A DNA stretch of 64,000 bases. It comes from Xanthobacteraceae bacterium (lineage in GTDB: Bacteria; Pseudomonadota; Alphaproteobacteria; Rhizobiales; Xanthobacteraceae). Position numbers and translations under genes: made by a program. The DNA lies in NCBI GenBank assembly GCA_022841625.1, contig JALHRD010000020.1, forward strand, positions 39,735 to 103,734, given 5' to 3'. Below, one piece after another: positions 35,487 through 43,921 of the stretch. The notes beneath the pieces are model-generated. The model saw only the letters and a list, made by a program, of their open reading frames with translations, had not been told where the DNA came from and ran no database searches. Numbering within the stretch: position 1 is the first letter of the stretch; every line of letters starts with the position of its first letter.

Positions 35487-36491
35487 TTACTGTTTGATCC
35501 CGACCTTGCTCACCAGCGCGCGCCATTTTTGGATGTCGTTTTGGATTTGCGCGCCAAGCGCGGCCGGTGGGCCGGGCTCCGCCACCATCCCGACTTCCAG
35601 CAGCTTGTCGGTGATCTCGGGCAGCTTGAGAATGTCCGACATTTCGCGATTGAGTCGCTCGACAATGGCAGCGGGTGTGCCGATGGGCGCGCCAAGCCCC
35701 ATCCACAGCGCGACATCGTAGCCGGCAAAACCCACCTCGGCCAAGGTCGGGACCTCGGCCAGCGTCGCGACGCGTTTGGCGCCGGTGGTGGCGAGTGCGC
35801 GCAGCTTGCCTTCGCGGAGCAGCGGGATTGCCGGCGGCAGGGTGCTGAACTGCATTTCGATGCGGCCTGCGACGGCGTCGATCACGGCTTGCGCCGACGA
35901 ACGGTAGGAAACGTGGTTGAGCTGGATACCGCTTTGCTGCTCGAACAGGACGCCGGCGAGATAGCCGAGGCTGGTGGTCCCGAAGACGCCATTGTTGATT
36001 TCCTTCGGCTTGGCTTTGGCCAGCGCCACCAGTTCGGGCACGGTCTTGGCGGCAAGGCCAGGATAGACCGCCAAGACATAAGGCGAACTGCCGATCATGG
36101 AAATCGGGACGAAATCCTTCACCGGGTCGTAGGGCAGGTTGGGGGTGAAGATGGTGGCGATGGCGTGTGTGCTGGTCGTCATCAGCCCGATGGTGTAGCC
36201 GTCGGGCGCCGCGCGAGCGATGGCTTCGCTGGCCACCGTGCCGCCAGCCGCGGGGCGATTGTCAAAGACGAATTGCTGTCCCAGGCGCTCGCTGAGCTTT
36301 TGCGTGACGATCCGGCATACGGTGTCGGCGGCGCTGCCGGGCGCCGCCGTGACGATGAGGCGGATCGGCCGCTTGGGCCAGTCGGCGGCCTCTTGTGCCG
36401 ATTGCGCGAGAGCGGTCGCGCCGCACGTCAGCGACAGCAGCGCCCCTAAGAGCGCGCGCGAAACCGTCGATTTTCCTTGGCTTGTCGTCAT
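35487..36491 (-). CDS. TctC/Bug-family binding protein
   Basis: The 334-aa exported receptor (STVSRALLGALLSLTCGATALAQS) shows WPKRPIRLIVTAAPGSAADTVCRIV, FVFDNRPAAGGTVASEAIARAAPDGYTIGL and LGAPIGTPAAIVERLNREM. It stands between HMG-CoA-lyase-like and hyuA genes in one directional run. Partner TctAB genes are not in the window, as for the other two copies. Confidence 0.87.
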   Translation of the reverse strand: MTTSQGKSTVSRALLGALLSLTCGATALAQSAQEAADWPKRPIRLIVTAAPGSAADTVCRIVTQKLSERLGQQFVFDNRPAAGGTVASEAIARAAPDGYTIGLMTTSTHAIATIFTPNLPYDPVKDFVPISMIGSSPYVLAVYPGLAAKTVPELVALAKAKPKEINNGVFGTTSLGYLAGVLFEQQSGIQLNHVSYRSSAQAVIDAVAGRIEMQFSTLPPAIPLLREGKLRALATTGAKRVATLAEVPTLAEVGFAGYDVALWMGLGAPIGTPAAIVERLNREMSDILKLPEITDKLLEVGMVAEPGPPAALGAQIQNDIQKWRALVSKVGIKQ

Positions 36492-36554
36492 GGTCTCATC
36501 GGGGCGTTGGTCGGCGAGCGTCCGACAAACTTCGAGCGCAGAACCGGAAGGACG

Positions 36555-37517
36555 TCAAGCGCTCTTCGTCGCATTGCGCAGCGTCTGCAGGTTGCCGCCC
36601 CGCATCACCGAGCCGGGCAGCGAATGGCCGACGATATCCTCGGCGAGTTGGGCGCAGTCGATCAGCGCGTCGAGATCGATGCCGGTTTCGATTCCCATTT
36701 CGTGGCACATGAACACCAGGTCTTCGGTGCAGACATTGCCCGCCGCGCCCTTATGGCCGGCAAACGGACAGCCGCCGAGGCCCGCGACCGATGAATCATA
36801 GCGGGTCACGCCCATTTCGAGGCCGGCAAAGGCATTAGCGATGCCCATGCCGCGGGTATCGTGCAGGTGCAGCGCGAATTCGACCGCGGGAAATTTCGCG
36901 CGCAGCACGCCGAGCATGCGCTTGATGGCGAGCGGCGTGGCCCAGGCCATGGTGTCGGCCAACAGAATATATTGCAGCGTGACGCCATGCTCGGACGCGA
37001 TGTCGCGTTGTTGCTGTACGAGATCGACAACGCGTGCGATCGGGATATCGCCTTCGAAATTGCAGCCGAACGCCGCCATGATGCTGCCGCGTCCGATGGC
37101 AACGCCATGCTGTTTGTACAACCGGACGATCGCGTGCTGCGCGGCCAGTTGCTCCTGCAGCGTGCGGTTCTGGTTGCGCTTCAGGAAGGCCGCCGACGCA
37201 GCCAGTGTGATCGAGCCCTCAATCGCCAGGCTTCCGACCGCCAGCGCCCGTTTGAAACCTACGTCATTGAGCCACAGCGCGGTGTAGGCGACATCGGGCC
37301 TCGGCGTGATGCCGCGCACGACGTCTTCGGCATCGGCCATGCCGGGCACCAATTTTGGGTTAACGAACGACACGATCTGAATATGGTCGAGGCCGGTCTG
37401 CGCGAGCCGATCGATCAGTTCGATCTTGCGCCGGGTTGGAATGGCGCCTTTTTCATATTGGAAGCCTTCCCGGGGGCCTTCCTCCTGGATGCGGACACGA
37501 ACCGGTAGATCGCTCAC
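36555..37517 (-). CDS. HMG-CoA lyase-like aldolase
   Basis: A 320-aa DRE-TIM metallolyase: IQEEGPREGFQYE at the N-terminus, metal ligands in FALHLHDTRGMGIANAF, and the HMG-CoA-lyase active-site loop VAGLGGCPFAGHKGAAGNVCTEDLVFM with its catalytic Cys. Besides HMG-CoA it could cleave citramalyl-CoA or a related 3-hydroxy-3-methyl acyl-CoA; the CoA transferase next door (37882-39108) would make the thioester. Start is a GTG at 37517. Confidence 0.88.
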   Translation of the reverse strand: MSDLPVRVRIQEEGPREGFQYEKGAIPTRRKIELIDRLAQTGLDHIQIVSFVNPKLVPGMADAEDVVRGITPRPDVAYTALWLNDVGFKRALAVGSLAIEGSITLAASAAFLKRNQNRTLQEQLAAQHAIVRLYKQHGVAIGRGSIMAAFGCNFEGDIPIARVVDLVQQQRDIASEHGVTLQYILLADTMAWATPLAIKRMLGVLRAKFPAVEFALHLHDTRGMGIANAFAGLEMGVTRYDSSVAGLGGCPFAGHKGAAGNVCTEDLVFMCHEMGIETGIDLDALIDCAQLAEDIVGHSLPGSVMRGGNLQTLRNATKSA

Positions 37518-37881
37518 ACAGGCGCTCCATGCCGAGGATGCATATTGCCGATCAGCATATCGGCTCCCTGCGCCGGTTTACAGATCGATTTGGTGTCGGC
37601 TGCGGTGGGATCGAAGGATATCGAGTGATGAGCGAACAAGAGCAACATGTGCTTTCGGTCTTGGTCGCGGACAAGATTTGTGCATTTGCCGAACGCCGCG
37701 CGCCGATCGGGAGGAGGCGCCAGTGGAGCGGATTTGCCATTCGCTGCCCACCTGGCAGCGAGCACGCGATGCGAATGTCAAATCCAAAACTTAACTAGCA
37801 GCCTATACTTGCTAGTGGTCCTTTGATTGTAACACTCGCAAAATCGCGCGCGGAAATGGGATGCGAATGTTAGAATCGAAT
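37518..37881. other. Intergenic region holding a 156-bp palindromic repeat
   Basis: The 364-bp gap between the HMG-CoA-lyase-like and CoA-transferase genes has no convincing gene. Its CoA-transferase-proximal half is a structured repeat listed separately. The other half (37518-37721) shows no feature. Confidence 0.6.
37722..37877. repeat. Three-hairpin dispersed repeat, copy A
   Basis: This 156-bp block matches 56643-56798 over its full length with 13 substitutions and no gaps by direct comparison (about 92% identity). It has outer arms built on GGATTTGCCATTCGC and GCGAATGTCAAATCC, a central CTAGCA/TGCTAG hairpin, and a second pair of arms near TGTAACACTCGC and GCGAATGTTAGAATC. It ends 4 nt before the CoA transferase stop codon. 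It encodes no protein and has a MITE- or REP-like layout. Confidence 0.85.
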
Positions 37882-39108
37882 CTAGCGTTTCGTGCTGTCA
37901 CGCGGCATTGCGACGATGTCGCGCCGGCGCAGGTCCTCGATGTCGGTCGCGCTCAGCCCAAGTTGGGTCAGGATTTCGTGGGTGTGTTCGCCGACCGCCG
38001 GCGCCTGGCGCGACAGTCCGAAATCGTGATTGCCGATCTCGACCGGCAAGCGCGGCATTTTTGCCTGCGCGCCATCGGGAAAGTCGATGCGCAACATGCG
38101 ATCCTGCGCATTGAGTTGCGGGTCCTCGAACAGATCGCCTGGCCTTGCGACCGGTGAGAATGGCACATCAATCCGATCGAACAGGATCGTGAGTGCGGCC
38201 AGCGACTCCCGGCGCAAGATCGCGGCGACCAGCGGACGAAGCGTGGCGCGCTCGCGCACCCGGTCCTGATTGGTGGCGTAGCGCAGGTCGTTGCGCAGGT
38301 CGCTACGTTGAAAATGTTCGCAGAACCGCCGCCATTGATTGTCGCTGGTGAGTCCGACGAAAATCTGCCGGTCGTCGGCGGTGGCAAACAGGTCGTAGAT
38401 GCCCCAGGCGCCTTCGCGCGCCGGCATCGGCGGTGGCGGACGGCCGGTCACGGCCTCACCGGCCATGTGCTGGGTCATCAGAAAGGCGGTGGTTTCGAAC
38501 AGCGCCGACTTGACGAACTGACCGTGCCCGGTGCGTTCGCGGTCGCGTAGCGCGGCCTGGATTCCGATCACCGCGAACATGCCGCCCATGATGTCGATGA
38601 CGGAACTGCCGGCGCGCAGCGGTTGCCCGGGCGGGCCGGTCATATAGGCGAGGCCGGCCATGAATTGCACGACCTCGTCGAGCGCCGGCCGATGCTCATA
38701 GGGGCCGCTCAAAAATCCCTTGAGCGCGCAATAGATCAAACGCGGATTGATCGCGGCCAACTCCGCATGGCCGCATCCGAGCCGTTCCATGGTGCCGGGG
38801 CCATAATTCTCAAGCACGATGTCGGCGGTGGCAGTGAGCCGATGAACCAGTGCGCGGCCGTCATCCGATTTGAGGTCCACCGCGAGGCTGCGCTTGTTGC
38901 GGTTGAAGGCATAGAAGAAGCCGGCCGCAAATCCGCGCAGGCGGCGGGTCTTGTCGCCATCGGGGGCGGGCTCGATCTTGATGACATCGGCGCCGAGATC
39001 GGCCAGCAGCATACCGGCGCTCGGCCCCATGATGGTGTGGCAGAATTCCAGCACGCGCAAATTAGCGAGTGGCTTGGCATTGTCGGTTGTCGCGCCGTCG
39101 TCGGTCAT
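37882..39108 (-). CDS. CaiB/BaiF-family (class III) CoA transferase
   Basis: A 408-aa CoA transferase: ANLRVLEFCHTIMGPSAGMLLADLGADVIKIEPAPDGDKTR at the N-terminus, NRNKRSLAVDLKSDDGRALVHRL, and the catalytic Asp144 in PALDEVVQFMAGLAYMTGPPGQPLRAG. It activates a carboxylic acid with CoA from succinyl-CoA or a similar donor, probably for the HMG-CoA-lyase-like enzyme downstream. The stop codon almost touches repeat copy A, so 3' transcript ends may involve its hairpins. Confidence 0.9.
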   Translation of the reverse strand: MTDDGATTDNAKPLANLRVLEFCHTIMGPSAGMLLADLGADVIKIEPAPDGDKTRRLRGFAAGFFYAFNRNKRSLAVDLKSDDGRALVHRLTATADIVLENYGPGTMERLGCGHAELAAINPRLIYCALKGFLSGPYEHRPALDEVVQFMAGLAYMTGPPGQPLRAGSSVIDIMGGMFAVIGIQAALRDRERTGHGQFVKSALFETTAFLMTQHMAGEAVTGRPPPPMPAREGAWGIYDLFATADDRQIFVGLTSDNQWRRFCEHFQRSDLRNDLRYATNQDRVRERATLRPLVAAILRRESLAALTILFDRIDVPFSPVARPGDLFEDPQLNAQDRMLRIDFPDGAQAKMPRLPVEIGNHDFGLSRQAPAVGEHTHEILTQLGLSATDIEDLRRRDIVAMPRDSTKR

Positions 39109-39219
39109 CGGGCCAAGAATTACAAGATCGCGCGGGCCAACGATAGTCAGGTTCCATGCAGGAAATGAACGAGCCCCGCCGATCAGGTGGGGCTCGCGAT
39201 CGGTTCGCTCAATTCCGCC

Positions 39220-40428
39220 TTAGGAAACGAGCTGCACGATCTTTCCGCCGCTGTCCTTGCCCTGCGCCCGGTACTGACCGATGTTTCGCATCAGCGCGCC
39301 GTCGGACACGGTGTAGAGCACCGCGTCATCTTTGCCGGTATTGGTGTGGCGGCGCCATAGGAAGTTCGGCATCACCAGGACGTCGTTCTTTTCCCATGTA
39401 AAGGTCTGGCCGCCGACTTCAGTCTTGCCGGTGCCCTCCATGACCACCACAAAGGTATTGCAGGTCTCGCGCTTGAAGTTGGTCTGTTCGCCGGGTCGCA
39501 GCATCTGGGCATAATAATCGTTGGTCGCGTAGACCGGCGTGCCGGTGACCGGGTTAACGAACTGCAGCTTGATGCCTTCGTACGGATCGCCGGCCTCGCC
39601 GCGCAGGGCGTGGAGTGCTTCGCGTACATCATCGCCCTTGTAGTGAATGAGTGGCGTCGGATTGTGGCCCCAGCCGCGCTGGTGCGAAACGAAAGTCGGC
39701 TTCAGGCCGCCGGCGCCATAGAGCCGCGTCGAATAGCCGTCGGTAAAATCCGTCCGCTGGATCTTGGCATTGCTCTGCGTGCCCGCGCCTTTGTATTCGA
39801 GATCGACCCAGGCGATGTCGAGATATTCCATCAGCGGCCAGTCGAGCATGTCGATCCAGATCACCGGCGTATCGGAATCGTTGCCATGATCGTGCCAGGT
39901 ACCGTTCGGCGTCAGGATCAGGTCGCCGCGCTTGGCCTCGCAACGCTCGCCTTCGACATTGGTGTAGCCGCCTTTGTTGGAGAGAATGGTGCGGCTCGCA
40001 TTGGCACTATGAATGTGAGCAGGGGCGACATCGCCGGGATTGTACACCGAGATGGCGCAACGCTGCGTGCTGGTGATTTGCAGGCGTCCGCCGAGGCCAG
40101 GATTGGTCAGCAGGATGCTCTGTCGGTCAGCGAATTCGATCGGCGAGACGTCGGCGCGGCTGGCGATCGACGACACCCGCTCCAGGAACGGTCCGTAATC
40201 CTTCCACCGCCAGAACGCCGGCAAGGTTTTGAGCTGATTGGCCGAGACCCGGCCGCTCGCCATCTCGCCGGCGCCGGTCGCGCCGCCGGGGTCGGCGAAC
40301 CACGCCCGCTGCGAGGGAGCGTTCATCTCGGTACGGACCCAGATATTGAGCTTCGAGGCGTCGGTGTTGAGCTGTTCCATCAGCGCGCGGGCGCTGACCG
40401 TTTCCTTGCCGCGGATCGCGGTGGTCAT
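39220..40428 (-). CDS. Gentisate 1,2-dioxygenase-like bicupin
   Basis: A 402-aa double cupin: first metal motif PAHIHSANASRTILSNKGGYTNVEGERCEAKRGDLILTPNGTWHDHGND with three His ligands, and a degenerate second cupin (QTNFKRETCNTFVVVMEGTGKTEVGGQTFTWEKNDVLVMPNFLWRRHTN). The layout matches ring-cleaving gentisate, 1-hydroxy-2-naphthoate and salicylate dioxygenases. AGGAGGA precedes the ATG at 40428. The CoA transferase and HMG-CoA-lyase-like genes downstream could process cleavage products. Confidence 0.83.
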   Translation of the reverse strand: MTTAIRGKETVSARALMEQLNTDASKLNIWVRTEMNAPSQRAWFADPGGATGAGEMASGRVSANQLKTLPAFWRWKDYGPFLERVSSIASRADVSPIEFADRQSILLTNPGLGGRLQITSTQRCAISVYNPGDVAPAHIHSANASRTILSNKGGYTNVEGERCEAKRGDLILTPNGTWHDHGNDSDTPVIWIDMLDWPLMEYLDIAWVDLEYKGAGTQSNAKIQRTDFTDGYSTRLYGAGGLKPTFVSHQRGWGHNPTPLIHYKGDDVREALHALRGEAGDPYEGIKLQFVNPVTGTPVYATNDYYAQMLRPGEQTNFKRETCNTFVVVMEGTGKTEVGGQTFTWEKNDVLVMPNFLWRRHTNTGKDDAVLYTVSDGALMRNIGQYRAQGKDSGGKIVQLVS

Positions 40429-40682
40429 GAAAATCCTCCTGTCGCAATGGTTTCGCGCAAGCAAGGATCGTTCACGCAGGCGCCCTGCCACTTTGACCTA
40501 GATCAAGCGCTTGACAGCCATGCACGCGCGCCCCGCCGTCACAGCCGGGCTGTAGACCGGGCGAGCCGAGAGCTGCAGCTCCGTCACCGGTGGTCGGTAA
40601 CCTTTTTAGCGGATCCCACGAATGCAGACGGTGCGGGCCGGGGCCCGCCGACAAGCGCTCATTCAATGGGGGTGGCCGGGCC

Positions 40683-41201
40683 ATGACGACCGAACAGTTT
40701 TCGCTCGATTCGCAGAAACGCCGGTCAGGAACGGTCGGTTTCTTGGGCCGTACCGGATGCGTGCTTGTCGCCATGCTGCTCGCTTGTGTTTCGTTTGCGC
40801 TCGCGGACGCCCATCTCATCGTCAAGAAGAGTCCGAGCTCGGTCTCGGACACGCTCGACCGGTTGGCCGACGTTCTGAAGGCGCGCGGAATTTCCATTGT
40901 GGCGCGGGTCGATCACGCGGCTGGAGCGGCAAAGAGCGGCATGACCTTGAAGCCGACGGCGATTCTGATCTTTGGTAACCCGAAGCTTGGGACGCCGCTC
41001 ATGCAAGCCAATCCCAAAGTCGGCCTGGACCTGCCGATGAAGGTGTTGGTCTGGCAGGATGACGGCGGTCAGGTTTGGCTGGCCTATGCCAAGCCCGAGC
41101 GTCTGAAGGCCGATTATGGTCTTGACGGCCAGGATGCAACGCTCGGCCAGGTGACTGCCGCGCTCAACAGCATCACCGACGAAGCGACACGGGTTAAGTA
41201 G
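40683..41201 (+). CDS. DUF302 domain protein, membrane-anchored or exported
   Basis: The 172-aa product has a hydrophobic N-terminal segment (TGCVLVAMLLACVSFALADA) and a DUF302 domain: LIVKKSPSSVSDTLDRLADVLKARGISIVARVDHAAGAAKSGMTLKPTAILIFGNPKLGTPLMQANPKVGLDLPMKVLVWQDDGGQVWLAYAKP. DUF302 has no fixed function but often occurs in redox or sulfur contexts. It is transcribed alone and overlaps the doxX end by 8 nt on the other strand. Confidence 0.85.
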   Translation: MTTEQFSLDSQKRRSGTVGFLGRTGCVLVAMLLACVSFALADAHLIVKKSPSSVSDTLDRLADVLKARGISIVARVDHAAGAAKSGMTLKPTAILIFGNPKLGTPLMQANPKVGLDLPMKVLVWQDDGGQVWLAYAKPERLKADYGLDGQDATLGQVTAALNSITDEATRVK

Positions 41202-41664
41202 GCGCGGGTTTAGCTCTCCCTGCAATCATATGATCGACTGACAGCACGCCGGGTCCGCGCGTCAGCAGAAAAATCAAGATCGAGGCCCACAGCAAATGCT
41301 CGGGCCAGGCCAGCGGATACACCAGCACCTGGATGACAAGGACCATACCGAGCAGCGGCAGCGTGGCGAGACGGGTCGCGAGCCCGACGATCAGCAAGAC
41401 GGAGAATGTCAGTTCGTTGAAGGTGGCCAGCACCGCGCCAAGCCAAGGGCTTAACACCGGCAGCTTGTACTCATCCTCGAACAGTTTGATGGCGAATTCC
41501 CAGGAATTGATCTTGAGCAATCCCGACTTGAGGAACACCGTACCGACGGCGATCCGCATCGCCAGTTGAATAAGCGCGAGCGGAAAGCGTTCCAGCTGGG
41601 CGCAGATTACCCGAAAACGCATGCTCGGGGAAGCGACGCCATGCAGGCTGCGCGCGGTCGTCAT
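41194..41664 (-). CDS. DoxX-family membrane protein of the bufferin operon
   Basis: A 156-aa four-helix DoxX protein: LIQLAMRIAVGTVFLKSGLLKINSWEFAIKLFEDEYKLPVLSPWLGAVLATFNELTFSVLLIVGLATRLATLPLLGMVLVIQVLVYP. It is the last gene of bufA-bufB-bufC-doxX, the same order as the gig operon of Caulobacter, and its ATG overlaps the bufC stop (ATGA). The DoxX partner may supply redox power, which is not proven. Confidence 0.88.
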   Translation of the reverse strand: MTTARSLHGVASPSMRFRVICAQLERFPLALIQLAMRIAVGTVFLKSGLLKINSWEFAIKLFEDEYKLPVLSPWLGAVLATFNELTFSVLLIVGLATRLATLPLLGMVLVIQVLVYPLAWPEHLLWASILIFLLTRGPGVLSVDHMIAGRAKPAPT

Positions 41665-42437
41665 TGTCGTCGTTCTCCTGCTATTGCGGCTATCAGACCA
41701 TTGGCGATGACGGCTGAGAATGCTGCCGCGAGATCAAACCTATCCTCGATCTGGGACGCCGCATGCGCGGCCACGCCGACGGTGCTTCCGTCCGCCAGTG
41801 CGCTGCGAAACGCAAAAACGCCTGGTGGCAAGCGCGACAAACCGAACGTCCCGCGCGATCCGCGCAGTTCAAGCCAGACCTCGCCCTGATCGAGCGTGAA
41901 CGAGTCAGGTGCCGTGTCGGACAGAAACAATTGCATCAGCTCGTCAACCGGCCAATCGGCGCAGAGATAACACAGTCCCGGCTGAAGACCGAGCGTGAGG
42001 TCGGGCAGTCGGTCGAGGTCGCGCGCCGCGATCGCGCGCGGTTCGACGTGCGGTTCCTCGATCGCCACTGCGATATGGCCGAGATGCCACTCCAGCGCGC
42101 TGAAGTCTTGCAGATAGGGAAGGTGTGCAGTCTCCGGCAGCGCCGCCAGGAACTCCGGGAATTGCGCGCCGTAATCGGCGATGCACGGTGCGGTCGGCGG
42201 ATGGGCGTGCACGAAGCGGGCCGCAGCGTCGGTCAGCAAGCGTGTTCCGATCAGCCAGGCGGTTGCCGGAAACTTCTGCAGCAGCGCATTGACCAGGCTG
42301 GTTTGGTGGTGGCGCCGATGAATTGCGAGCCGCCGCTCCGGTCGGCCTCCACCCGCCAACAGCGACGCGAGCGCCGTTGCGTCGCCGCCGGTCACCGCCT
42401 GCCGCACCCGATCTTGCAGTTCAGCCAGCGACTGCAT
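41661..42437 (-). CDS. bufC: BufC / DUF2063 partner protein of the bufferin maturase
   Basis: A 258-aa HvfC/BufC family protein (DUF2063 N-terminal part MQSLAELQDRVRQAVTGGDATALASLL...RLAIHRRHHQTSLVNALLQKFPATAWLIG, then a C-terminal domain ending in ANGLIAAIAGERRQ). It assists the DUF692 enzyme in modifying the RiPP precursor, probably by presenting it. It overlaps bufB by 17 nt and doxX by 4 nt, so all are co-translated. Confidence 0.9.
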   Translation of the reverse strand: MQSLAELQDRVRQAVTGGDATALASLLAGGGRPERRLAIHRRHHQTSLVNALLQKFPATAWLIGTRLLTDAAARFVHAHPPTAPCIADYGAQFPEFLAALPETAHLPYLQDFSALEWHLGHIAVAIEEPHVEPRAIAARDLDRLPDLTLGLQPGLCYLCADWPVDELMQLFLSDTAPDSFTLDQGEVWLELRGSRGTFGLSRLPPGVFAFRSALADGSTVGVAAHAASQIEDRFDLAAAFSAVIANGLIAAIAGERRQ

Positions 42438-43293
42438 GGCATGCCTCCGCGGCAACCGCGATGATCGAGTCCGCCCGGGTCGCTTCCACAATCAGGGCGG
42501 ACAATGCCGGGAGTTCGCTGTCGCGTTCGATCAGGGTTGGAATCCGACCGCAACGCCGGACCACGCGGGAATAGAGCGCCCAGGCCGGCTCGCTGACGGC
42601 GGTGTCGTGGGTGTCGATCAGCACCGTGCCACCGGTGTCGTCGTCTTCGCGGGTGAAGCCGCCGAGATGCAATTCGGCGATGGCGTCGATTGGCAGGTCG
42701 GCAATGTAGCGGTTGGGATCGAAACCCATGTTGTGAGCGCTAAGGTAGATATTGCTAACGTCGCAGAGCAGGGCGCAGCCGGTGCGTGCCACAAGCTCAT
42801 TGAGAAATGCGGTTTCAGACATGGTCGACTGAGCGAAGCCGACATAGCTCGACGGATTCTCGATCAGAAACTGCCGACCCAGGGCGTTCTGTACGTCGTT
42901 GATATGGGCGGCGACAATGTTCAAGGACTCATCGTCATAAGGCAGCGGCAGCAGGTCGTTAAGATAGATGCCCCGATGCGTCGACCATGCCAGGTGCCCC
43001 GAAACCAGGAACGGATCGATGCGCGCGATCAGCGCGCGCACCCGGTTCAGGTGTGCGCGGTCGATGCCGGTCGCGCTTCCGACCGAAACGCCGACGGTGT
43101 GGACGGAAATCGGATAGTGCCGTGCCACCTCGTCGAGCAGCTCGGCGGCATGCGGATTGGAGAGAAAGTTCTCGGGGTGAATCTCAAACCAGGGAATATC
43201 CGGACGGTCAGCCACGACTTCGGCGAGGTGCGCCAGACGGAGCCCGATACCCGTGCGGCTGGGTGCCGGGCGCACCGAGGGCACCGAAGTCAT
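42421..43293 (-). CDS. bufB: BufB / DUF692 multinuclear iron-dependent oxidase (MNIO)
   Basis: The 290-aa TIM-barrel enzyme is of the MbnB/DUF692 family that rewrites cysteines of RiPP precursors using iron and oxygen. Metal-ligand motifs are visible: WFEIHPENF, ISVHTVGVS, VSGHLAWS, LIENPSSY, LLCDVSNIYLSAHN, AELHLGGF, LIDTHD and LIERDSELP. The start ATG at 43293 gives the normal length; the frame is open into the precursor gene upstream. It follows bufA by 23 nt. Confidence 0.93.
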   Translation of the reverse strand: MTSVPSVRPAPSRTGIGLRLAHLAEVVADRPDIPWFEIHPENFLSNPHAAELLDEVARHYPISVHTVGVSVGSATGIDRAHLNRVRALIARIDPFLVSGHLAWSTHRGIYLNDLLPLPYDDESLNIVAAHINDVQNALGRQFLIENPSSYVGFAQSTMSETAFLNELVARTGCALLCDVSNIYLSAHNMGFDPNRYIADLPIDAIAELHLGGFTREDDDTGGTVLIDTHDTAVSEPAWALYSRVVRRCGRIPTLIERDSELPALSALIVEATRADSIIAVAAEACHAVAG

Positions 43294-43316
43294 GGCTGCC
43301 GATCCGATCGACACAG

Positions 43317-43586
43317 TTAGGCTTTGGGCTTCAGGCTGCCCCCGACGATTCGCTCGCAATAGCCGGCTGGCGTGTAGATCCATGCGCGTGGGTCGGAATT
43401 GGCACGTGAGGTTCCGGCGCAGGAATTGTTGCCGGTCGAGGCGCAGTCGTTCTGGCCAACCCGCGCCAGGCCGTAACATTTCTCAGCCTTGAAGGTCGGC
43501 GTCGGCGCCGGGCCTTGGGCCATCAAGGCGGTCGGGGCAACCACCGCCGCTGCCAGTGCTGACGCAATAATGATGCGAGTGCTCAT
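43317..43586 (-). CDS. bufA: Bufferin-1-type RiPP precursor (DUF2282)
   Basis: An 89-aa exported peptide: signal MSTRIIIASALAAAVVAPTALMAQ, then a core with four cysteines (Cys37 in EKCYGLARVGQNDC, Cys48, Cys56 in SCAGTS and Cys77 in GYCER). This spacing matches DUF2282 bufferins, in which cysteines are oxidised to thiooxazole-type groups that bind copper in the periplasm. BufB and BufC follow immediately. The divergent ECF sigma/NrsF pair, and GTAACC boxes upstream, point to SigF control as in Caulobacter. Confidence 0.92.
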   Translation of the reverse strand: MSTRIIIASALAAAVVAPTALMAQGPAPTPTFKAEKCYGLARVGQNDCASTGNNSCAGTSRANSDPRAWIYTPAGYCERIVGGSLKPKA

Positions 43587-43675
43587 GTCCTGTTCCTCTG
43601 CTCGATCGTGCACGATGAAACGGGGCATTGGCCCGATGCCAAGCCCGGCAAGCCGCGCCGGCCTGCGATGTTCCA

Positions 43676-43701
43676 TTCTCTCGTGGTGAGCGGAAGGTTA
43701 C
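43676..43701 (-). promoter_or_regulatory. Proximal candidate ECF promoter for bufA
   Basis: On the minus strand GTAACC (43701-43696) is followed after 16 nt by AGAATG, one mismatch from the CGAA -10 element. It lies about 90 nt from the bufA start, a usual leader length. Confidence 0.5.
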
Positions 43702-43758
43702 GCCGGCCAACGACCGGCGAGCGCCGAATAGCGCGGCTTCCTACGCATGCGCGGCGCC

Positions 43759-43786
43759 AATTCGTTACAGGGTGCCGAAAGGTTAC
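43759..43786 (-). promoter_or_regulatory. Candidate SigF-type ECF promoter GTAACC-N16-CGAATT
   Basis: On the minus strand GTAACC (43786-43781) is followed after exactly 16 nt by CGAATT (43764-43759), the -35/-10 pattern known for SigF-type ECF factors. It faces bufA from about 170 nt upstream. The match is perfect; use in vivo is inferred. Confidence 0.65.
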
Positions 43787-43921
43787 GAGGCGAGGTGAAT
43801 TTAATGATTGGACGAGGTGCTCTGGTTCGGGCGGCGGTTCACGACACATTGAGTTTGTCGTGACCGGCAAAAGCGATACCACCAATGTTGTAGATCTTCA
43901 GGCAACGTACCGTTGCAAGCC

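Larger units (their letters stand above)
43587..43921. promoter_or_regulatory. Divergent bufA / sigma-factor regulatory region
   Basis: This 335-bp gap has two GTAACC boxes pointing at bufA (annotated separately). The sigma gene on the plus strand has no comparable box on its own strand, so it may rely on another promoter. No open frame of note lies here. Confidence 0.6.

Noticed and set aside
37426..37798. Small frames of about 120 aa before the CoA transferase
   Set aside because: They overlap the HMG-CoA-lyase-like gene start and run into repeat copy A; no domain is visible.
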